A DNA stretch of 64,000 nt. Origin: Taibaiella koreensis (GTDB taxonomy: Bacteria; Bacteroidota; Bacteroidia; Chitinophagales; Chitinophagaceae). Numbering within the stretch: position 1 is the first letter of the stretch; each line of letters opens with the position of its first letter. Position numbers and translations under genes: made by a program. The notes under the pieces were generated by a model that searched no databases, was not told the origin of the DNA, and was given only the letters and a program-made list of their open reading frames with translations. This document shows, one piece after another, positions 59,344 to 64,000 of the stretch. The DNA is taken from contig NZ_QVNU01000001.1 of NCBI RefSeq assembly GCF_003545715.1, positions 558,001 to 622,000 on the forward strand. The letters run 5' to 3'.

Positions 59344-59925
59344 ATGAATCAGAAGATCGCCGATATTTTAGACGCATCCATAAAGGTCAAACAACAGGTA
59401 CTGTCCGACGAGCGGTTGATCGCCACCGTAAGTGAAGTGACGGAGAAGATCATCGCGGCATTTTCTTCGGGAAATAAAGTATTATTCTGTGGCAACGGCG
59501 GTAGCGCTGCCGATGCCCAGCATCTTGCAGCCGAGTTCTCGGGCCGTTTTTATACCGACAGGAATCCCTTGCCTTCCGAAGCACTGCATTGTAATACCTC
59601 GTACCTCACAGCAGTAGCCAACGACTACGGCTACGAGCTGGTCTATAGCCGTTTATTGCGGGGTATGGGCAAAGCCGGCGATTTGCTTGTCGGGCTCAGC
59701 ACCTCAGGCAATTCTGCCAATATTCTTAAGGCCTTCGAGCTGGCAAAAGAAATGGGTGTGATAACCGTAGGCCTCACCGGTGCCGGCGGTGGCAAAATGA
59801 AGCCGCTCTGCGACTACCTGATCAATATTCCCAGCAACGATACGCCGAGGATACAGGAATGTCACATTACGATAGGCCATATTATCTGTCAGCTGGCAGA
59901 AGAACGCTTGTTTCCCAAATCATAA
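59344..59925 (+). CDS. gmhA: D-sedoheptulose 7-phosphate isomerase GmhA
   Basis: A 193-residue SIS-domain isomerase. Motifs include VLFCGNGGSAADAQHLAAEFSGRF with the catalytic residues of the family, LTAVANDYGYE, GLSTSGNSANILKAFELAK and QECHITIGHIICQLAEE. It forms D-glycero-D-manno-heptose 7-phosphate from sedoheptulose 7-phosphate in the cytoplasm, for lipopolysaccharide core or surface glycan heptose. It is the first gene of a heptose cluster with hddC (28 bases later) and gmhB. The kinase HddA (or HldE) that should act between them is not in the window. Confidence 0.95.
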   Translation: MNQKIADILDASIKVKQQVLSDERLIATVSEVTEKIIAAFSSGNKVLFCGNGGSAADAQHLAAEFSGRFYTDRNPLPSEALHCNTSYLTAVANDYGYELVYSRLLRGMGKAGDLLVGLSTSGNSANILKAFELAKEMGVITVGLTGAGGGKMKPLCDYLINIPSNDTPRIQECHITIGHIICQLAEERLFPKS

Positions 59926-59953
59926 TAAGAATCCCCCGTTATTCTATCGATCC

Positions 59954-60640
59954 ATGGAGTGTATTATATTGGCCGGCGGGCTTGGTACGCGATTAAGCGG
60001 CGTGGTAAGCGATGTGCCCAAATGTATGGCGCCCGTAGCGGGTCAGCCGTTCCTGGCACATGTGCTGCAATACCTGGAGCAACAGCATGTCGACCATGTG
60101 ATCTTCTCATTGGGCTACAAATCTGAGGTGGTCATCGAATACCTGCGACAGAAGGCCTACACCTTTAAGACCAGCTGGGTGCTGGAGCCGGAGCCCCTGG
60201 GCACCGGTGGCGGTATGCGCAGGGCATTGATAAAATCAAAAGAAGCTCAGGTTTTTATTCTTAACGGCGATACCATGTTTGCTGTCGATCTGCATAGCAT
60301 GAAGGAGGCCTTCGATGCCCGGCATAAGGCTATGCTGGCGCTCAAGCCCATGCAGGACTTTGAACGTTACGGCGCCGTGCAGCTCAACGCGGAGCTCGAT
60401 ATTACCGCTTTTGAAGAGAAGCAATTCCGCAAGGAAGGACTAATCAATGGCGGCGTGTATCTGCTGGATAAAGAGAAAGCCGGCCTGGCAGCATTTCCCG
60501 AAAAATTCTCTTTCGAAAAGGAATTCCTGGAACCCGAAGCCGGGCAGGGAACGCTACAGGGATTTGTGAGCGATACTTATTTTATCGATATCGGTATCCC
60601 CGAAGATTATTATAAGGCGCAGGAAGATTTTAAACAATAA
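59954..60640 (+). CDS. hddC: Heptose 1-phosphate nucleotidyltransferase (HddC-like)
   Basis: A 228-residue nucleotidyltransferase starting MECIILAGGLGTRLSGVVSD with the nucleotide-binding motif GGLGTRL (8-14), then PKCMAPVAGQPF, GTGGGMRRAL and ILNGDTMF. By its position between gmhA and gmhB it most likely makes GDP-D-glycero-alpha-D-manno-heptose, as HddC does, although an NDP-sugar pyrophosphorylase of another specificity cannot be excluded. It follows gmhA by 28 bases and is separated from gmhB by a palindromic repeat element. Confidence 0.85.
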   Translation: MECIILAGGLGTRLSGVVSDVPKCMAPVAGQPFLAHVLQYLEQQHVDHVIFSLGYKSEVVIEYLRQKAYTFKTSWVLEPEPLGTGGGMRRALIKSKEAQVFILNGDTMFAVDLHSMKEAFDARHKAMLALKPMQDFERYGAVQLNAELDITAFEEKQFRKEGLINGGVYLLDKEKAGLAAFPEKFSFEKEFLEPEAGQGTLQGFVSDTYFIDIGIPEDYYKAQEDFKQ

Positions 60641-60651
60641 GGTAATTTGAG

Positions 60652-60772
60652 TATCCGGACATAGGAAACAAAGCCGGTCCTTGAGCTTGTCGAAAGGACA
60701 AAGGTGGTGCTTCGACGAGCTGAGCAACCGTTATTTAGAAGCAAATTGTATCCTGTTTCCTATATCCGGATA
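60652..60772. repeat. Nested palindromic repeat element between hddC and gmhB
   Basis: Outer arms TATCCGGACATAGGAAACA (60652-60670) and TGTTTCCTATATCCGGATA (60754-60772) pair over 19 positions with one mismatch. Inside lie GTCC-TTGAGCTTGTCGAAA-GGAC (60677-60699) and a diverged copy TTCGACGAGCTGAGCAA (60711-60727), the classic REP-like core TCGACAAGCTCA. Like the element at 12356, it is a palindrome built of smaller palindromes and lies between genes. Confidence 0.75.
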
Positions 60773-60794
60773 GTCATTTAAGGTAATTACAGCT

Positions 60795-61325
60795 ATGGCA
60801 TCGGCATTGTTCCTGGACCGCGATGGGGTCATTAACGAAGAAAAAGAAGGCAGCTATATTTTTCATAAAGATGAATTTGTTTTTTACCCGGGTGCGGTGG
60901 CCGCACTGGTAGCGCTGTCGGGTCGTTTTGATTATGTTTTTATCGTTACCAATCAACGTGGCGTAGGGCGCGGTTATATGACCGAAGCCGCCCTGCTGGA
61001 GATACACGATCACCTTACTGAAGCGGTAGTAGCGGCGGGAGGAAAGATCGACCGGATCTATTTTGCACCTTTTGTCGACAGTAACCATTCGCATCGCAAG
61101 CCCAATGCCGGCATGGGACTTGACGCACAAAAGGATTTTCCGGATATCGATTTTGAACAAAGCGTTATGGTTGGTAACAATCTCAGCGATATGCAGTTTG
61201 GTAAAACCCTGGGCATGAAGACCATCTTTCTTCATACCACGCAGCCTGCGATCGTGCTGCCGCATCCGCTTATCGACGAGCAATACGATTCCCTGTTATC
61301 CTGGAGCCGGGAAGCCAAGGTTTAA
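60795..61325 (+). CDS. gmhB: D-glycero-alpha-D-manno-heptose 1,7-bisphosphate 7-phosphatase GmhB
   Basis: A 176-residue HAD-IIIA phosphatase with the nucleophile motif ALFLDRDGVINEE (Asp8, Asp10), FIVTNQRGVGRG (motif II Thr), and the motif near residue 130 reading MVGNNLSDMQFG. It removes the 7-phosphate from heptose 1,7-bisphosphate, the step before the guanylyltransferase. The zinc-loop region has FVDSNHSHRKPNAGM, with no Cys cluster. It follows the palindromic element and is part of the heptose run despite that break. The usual first Asp of the last motif is Asn, common in this subgroup of the phylum. Confidence 0.88.
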   Translation: MASALFLDRDGVINEEKEGSYIFHKDEFVFYPGAVAALVALSGRFDYVFIVTNQRGVGRGYMTEAALLEIHDHLTEAVVAAGGKIDRIYFAPFVDSNHSHRKPNAGMGLDAQKDFPDIDFEQSVMVGNNLSDMQFGKTLGMKTIFLHTTQPAIVLPHPLIDEQYDSLLSWSREAKV

Positions 61326-61352
61326 CTCATTTTTTACTGAAAAACGGTATTC

Positions 61353-61793
61353 TTGCAACGTATCAGCTCACTATACCGGCCGGCTTATCTTCTGGTTTGT
61401 ATCTTGTTTACGGCATTTACGCTGAGCATTTACGCCAGATACCTGCAAGTGTATCTTACCGTACACTATTCCTTCTGGCTGGAGCTGGGTATGGTTAACG
61501 GCCAGCTATTGTTCCAGGCACTTTGGCTGCTCAGGCAGTCCTGGCAGCGGATAGCGCAATATTGGTATCAGCAGCTGACGGTATCCCTTATCGGTTCATT
61601 ATTACTCTGGCCATACATCGGGTTACGCCAATGGCTGCAGCTACCTGCAATCACGGCCCTTTGCTGGTTCTTTGGCGTCGTGGCTATCATGTTTCTCACG
61701 CATCGCGCCAGGGTTGCGCGTCTGGCGCTTCCGGCTTACCTTAGCTATACCTGGATCCTCTATCGCCTGCTGGTCCTCATTATCATCCTATGA
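61353..61793 (+). CDS. Small polytopic membrane protein
   Basis: A 146-residue protein starting at TTG 61353 with MQRISSLYRPAYLLVCILF. It has four hydrophobic helices (about 10-30, 42-62, 75-95 and 100-140) with many aromatic residues, and no family is recognised. Its stop overlaps the start of the TIGR01777 gene by four bases (ATGA), so the two are translationally coupled. It follows gmhB by 27 bases. Its context suggests a role in the envelope, but it could equally be a passenger gene. Confidence 0.65.
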   Translation: MQRISSLYRPAYLLVCILFTAFTLSIYARYLQVYLTVHYSFWLELGMVNGQLLFQALWLLRQSWQRIAQYWYQQLTVSLIGSLLLWPYIGLRQWLQLPAITALCWFFGVVAIMFLTHRARVARLALPAYLSYTWILYRLLVLIIIL

Positions 61794-62710
61794 GCAAAGA
61801 GAAAATTATTCTGGCCGGTGGAACCGGCTTTATAGGCCGCTACCTGGCCGCCAGGTTTCATGCCGAAGGCAAAGCGGTGCAGATCATCTCACGTAACGAA
61901 GGAATTGCCTGGAAAGATACTGCTGGTATAACCCATGCCCTGGAAGGTGCTGCCATGCTGATCAATCTTGCTGGCAGATCGGTCGATTGCCGTTATACAC
62001 CGGTGAATAAAGAGATCATACTGAAATCAAGAACGGAAACAACCCAGATCCTGGGTGAAGCGATCGGTAAGTGCAGCCAGCCGCCTGGGTTGTGGCTCAA
62101 TTCCAGCACGGCCACGATATACCGGCATGCCGAGGACCGGCCGATGACGGAGGCGGAGGGCGAAATCGGCAACGGTTTTTCTGTGTCCGTAGCCAAAGCC
62201 TGGGAAGAAGCCTTTTTTGCTTTTGAATGTCCGCATACCCGCCAGGTAGCCTTACGCATAGCCATCGTATTGGGAGCAGGCGGCGGTGTTATGGGGCCTT
62301 ACCGCAATATGGTGCGCTGGGGTATGGGCGGCCGGCAGGGTAGCGGGCGCCAGCGGTTCAGCTGGATCCACATCGAAGACCTGTATCGTGCGATCAACTT
62401 TGTCGCCCGGGAGAAAGCGCTCAGCGGCCCGGTTAATTGCGCTGCGCCCTTTCCCGTCACCAATAGCGAGCTGATGACCTTATTGCGGCGGCAACTGCAT
62501 ATGCCGTTTGGCATTCCGGTGCCGGTATGGTTACTGAAGACCGGCGCCAGGCTTATCCATACCGAAACGGAGCTGGTGCTCAAAAGCCGCTGGGTATTGC
62601 CGGAAAGGTTGCTGGCACAGGGTTTTGGGTTTCTGTATCCTCACCTGGATGCGGCCTTGGCACAGATCATCAACGGACAACCCACCGCGCCATTGCCGGA
62701 AATATCGTAA
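61790..62710 (+). CDS. TIGR01777 family NAD(P)-binding epimerase-like protein
   Basis: A 306-residue protein with the Rossmann opening KIILAGGTGFIGRYLAARF, the central motif LINLAGRSVDCRYTPVNKE, and the catalytic SSTATIY segment with a Tyr-x-x-x-Lys-like site further on. The DUF1731-type C-terminus reads VNCAAPFPVTNSELMTLLRRQL. The family is widespread (YfcH, SulA-like) and its substrate is unknown. It overlaps the upstream membrane protein gene by four bases. Precursor peptide 4 starts 70 bases after the stop on the same strand, possibly in the same transcript. Confidence 0.9.
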   Translation: MSKEKIILAGGTGFIGRYLAARFHAEGKAVQIISRNEGIAWKDTAGITHALEGAAMLINLAGRSVDCRYTPVNKEIILKSRTETTQILGEAIGKCSQPPGLWLNSSTATIYRHAEDRPMTEAEGEIGNGFSVSVAKAWEEAFFAFECPHTRQVALRIAIVLGAGGGVMGPYRNMVRWGMGGRQGSGRQRFSWIHIEDLYRAINFVAREKALSGPVNCAAPFPVTNSELMTLLRRQLHMPFGIPVPVWLLKTGARLIHTETELVLKSRWVLPERLLAQGFGFLYPHLDAALAQIINGQPTAPLPEIS

Positions 62711-62780
62711 ATTACTGCTGCAAATGCCGAACATGCGGCCCAAGGCACGACAGGGCTGCTTTATCCAAACATCAGCAACA

Positions 62781-63002
62781 ATGAAGAAAACTAAAGTGAA
62801 CATGGGCCGTCTGCAGCTGGCCAAGCAAAAGATCGCCAGCCTCGCACAGCAACAACTAGTTGGCGGTGAGACCAGGATCGGCAGATTTACGATTACCCGC
62901 GAATGCGAGCTCCAGAGCGGCCACGACTGTGTCGTAGTAACCGGTACCTGTGCACAGAGCATCGGCGCCTGCACGCTCAACCCGGCTTATTCCGGTTGTT
63001 AA
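62781..63002 (+). CDS. GG-leader RiPP precursor, five cysteines (peptide 4)
   Basis: A 73-residue peptide starting MKKTKVNMGRLQLAKQKIAS; the leader ends in VGG at 27-29. The core has Cys at 42, 50, 57, 64 and 73, the last being the final residue, and many Thr/Ser between them (TITREC, CVVVTGTC, CTLNPAYSGC). It is the closest relative of peptide 3 by Cys spacing and terminal Cys. It lies 70 bases after the TIGR01777 gene with no clear promoter of its own, so it may be read from the heptose transcript. A terminator follows at 63031. No modification enzyme lies near. Confidence 0.75.
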   Translation: MKKTKVNMGRLQLAKQKIASLAQQQLVGGETRIGRFTITRECELQSGHDCVVVTGTCAQSIGACTLNPAYSGC

Positions 63003-63030
63003 CCAGTACCGGACCAGCCTGAAAAGACAA

Positions 63031-63061
63031 AAGAGCAAAGCATCATCAGCTTTGCTCTTTC
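63031..63061. terminator. Bidirectional terminator
   Basis: AAAGAGCAAAGC (63031-63042) pairs perfectly with GCTTTGCTCTTT (63050-63061) around ATCATCA; it separates peptide 4 from the convergent acyl-CoA dehydrogenase-like gene. Confidence 0.8.
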
Positions 63062-63080
63062 CTTATAGGTGCCCGGTCGG

Positions 63081-64000
63081 TCAGGCATTCAAGGGCGATA
63101 GCAGGTAATGCTGCGCGGCGGTCATCGCATCGCGCCATACCTTATTCAGTTCTGTGCCCGGATCGAGTATGCTCATGCCACAAAGCGGGTAGAGGGCATT
63201 GATCAGGTCCCGGGCACTCCGGGCCGCGTTTTTGGCGGCGACGTCAAAGGTGCTCAACGCCTCAGGAGTAGCCTGTTGGTTATCTTCATATAGCTGCCAT
63301 ATTTCCCCGAGAGCAGTATACATCGCATCGCGGGCTTTAAGAAAAGACCGGCCCGCCGGTTCATAGATACTCCGGGCTACGGGGTTGTCCCGCAACAATT
63401 GTTCGCCATGCAAAGGCTTTTTCTTTTCCGCCAACTCTTCGTACAGCGCCATAAAGTGCAAGGCAATGCCCGTAAGCATACAGGCCATATCGATCACGGC
63501 CAACTGGGCAAAGGGAAAGCGGTACAAGGAGCCATTGGCAAATCCCGAAGCCTGTTGCAGATTGAATACATGCGTATCGGGCACAAAGATATCTCTGATC
63601 TCAAAATCGTTACTGGAAGTAGCTCTTAACCCTATGGCATTCCAATTGCGGTGATTCAGCACCTGTGCAGCCGGGACAATGAAAGAGCGGAACAAAGGTT
63701 CCCCTTCATGAGTGATGGCCGTACCGGCAGCATCATGCAGCCAGGCGTTGGCTGTAAAATGCGTGGCATGGTTGGCGCCGCTGGCATATTTCCAGCGGCC
63801 GGTAAGCAGGTACCCACCTTCTGTTTGGAGGGCCGTGCCCGATATAGCGCCGCTGCCGGCACAGCAGGTGCGGGAATCATTGAAAATAGCCGTGGCGGTA
63901 CCGGCATCGAAATAACCGGCAAACATGTTGGCGCCGGCGCCCAGGTTGACGCACCAGCCGGTATTGGCTTCGGCCCAGGCCAACGCCTCAAACCATCGTA
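63081..64000 (-). CDS. Acyl-CoA dehydrogenase-like flavoprotein, C-terminal part
   Basis: The frame runs off the right edge; 305 codons are visible. It contains RWFEALAWAEANTGWCVNLGAGANMFAGYF, a start typical of the mid-part of acyl-CoA dehydrogenase/group D monooxygenase folds, then GRWKYASGANHATHFTANAWL (beta domain) and VIDMACMLTGIALHFMALYEELAE (C-terminal helical domain). The absence of a visible catalytic Glu in the usual place and the TGRWKYASG segment favour the flavin-dependent monooxygenase or desulfurase (DszC/HpaB-like) branch. The N-terminal domain is outside the window, so the exact class cannot be set. Confidence 0.75.
   Translation of the reverse strand, partial: RWFEALAWAEANTGWCVNLGAGANMFAGYFDAGTATAIFNDSRTCCAGSGAISGTALQTEGGYLLTGRWKYASGANHATHFTANAWLHDAAGTAITHEGEPLFRSFIVPAAQVLNHRNWNAIGLRATSSNDFEIRDIFVPDTHVFNLQQASGFANGSLYRFPFAQLAVIDMACMLTGIALHFMALYEELAEKKKPLHGEQLLRDNPVARSIYEPAGRSFLKARDAMYTALGEIWQLYEDNQQATPEALSTFDVAAKNAARSARDLINALYPLCGMSILDPGTELNKVWRDAMTAAQHYLLSPLNA

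Overview
The window is a chromosomal segment of a Bacteroidota bacterium, most likely of the Chitinophagaceae. This rests on several signs: three secreted proteins with type IX secretion (Por) C-terminal sorting domains, a fused LpxC-FabZ enzyme, a GLPGLI-family protein, an OMP_b-brl-type receptor end, a duplicated ExbD in a TonB operon, GG-leader RiPP precursors, and promoters of the TTG-N(16-20)-TANNTTTG type instead of sigma70 boxes. Genes are dense and mostly housekeeping. There is no rRNA, CRISPR array, intact insertion sequence or prophage.

Layout. 0-2.7 kb: the end of an outer-membrane barrel gene, a GLPGLI protein, a first five-cysteine RiPP-like precursor and a YD-repeat-like secreted protein. 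2.7-8.8 kb, minus strand: lipid A genes lpxD, lpxC/fabZ and lpxA, with an HD hydrolase and a DUF2071 protein upstream and a CcmA-like ATPase downstream. 9-12.3 kb: a T9SS cargo protein and purH. 12.3-14.7 kb: a three-stem palindromic element, an ORF6N gene broken by an amber codon, an NlpC/P60 lipoprotein and an OmpH/Skp-like lipoprotein. 14.9-18.3 kb: a second precursor, then the exbB-exbD-exbD-tonB operon. 18.4-23.7 kb: mutL, an AI-2E family permease, a YtxH/YqjE-like envelope operon and a small membrane protein. 24-30 kb: a 1781-residue subtilisin-like T9SS protease and a lipoprotein. 30-36.4 kb: an acetyltransferase/SnoaL pair, two envelope proteins and the fused acyl-CoA mutase icmF. 36.6-46.9 kb: a tail-fibre-like protein and a 1230-residue T9SS protein, small secreted proteins, a front-end fatty acid desaturase and a BamA/TamA-like barrel. 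47-56 kb: an FKBP isomerase, a barrel with a His-rich tail, purL, a DegT aminotransferase, pyrB, pyrR, pdxH and an unlisted 46-residue membrane ORF. 56-64 kb: a third precursor, a candidate small RNA, tRNA-Lys(CUU), ccmB, a nitroreductase, heptose genes gmhA/hddC/gmhB, a TIGR01777 protein, a fourth precursor and a partial acyl-CoA dehydrogenase-like gene.

The most notable signal is four small genes (at about 1.3, 14.9, 56.1 and 62.8 kb). Each encodes a 65-78 residue peptide with a Lys-rich N-terminus, a leader ending in Gly-Gly and exactly five cysteines after it. No lanthipeptide synthetase, cyclase, radical SAM enzyme or peptidase-transporter lies in the window, so these look like dispersed orphan precursors that would need processing enzymes encoded elsewhere. 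Other structure beyond the genes includes two nested palindromic elements, two matched arrays of four 14-bp repeats each just after a minus-strand gene, and candidate operators upstream of a barrel gene, the large protease, the YtxH operon and the NlpC/P60 gene.

Limits: all family calls come from reading motifs, without any search. Start codons in this phylum rarely carry Shine-Dalgarno sequences, so many were chosen from signal peptides and family N-termini.
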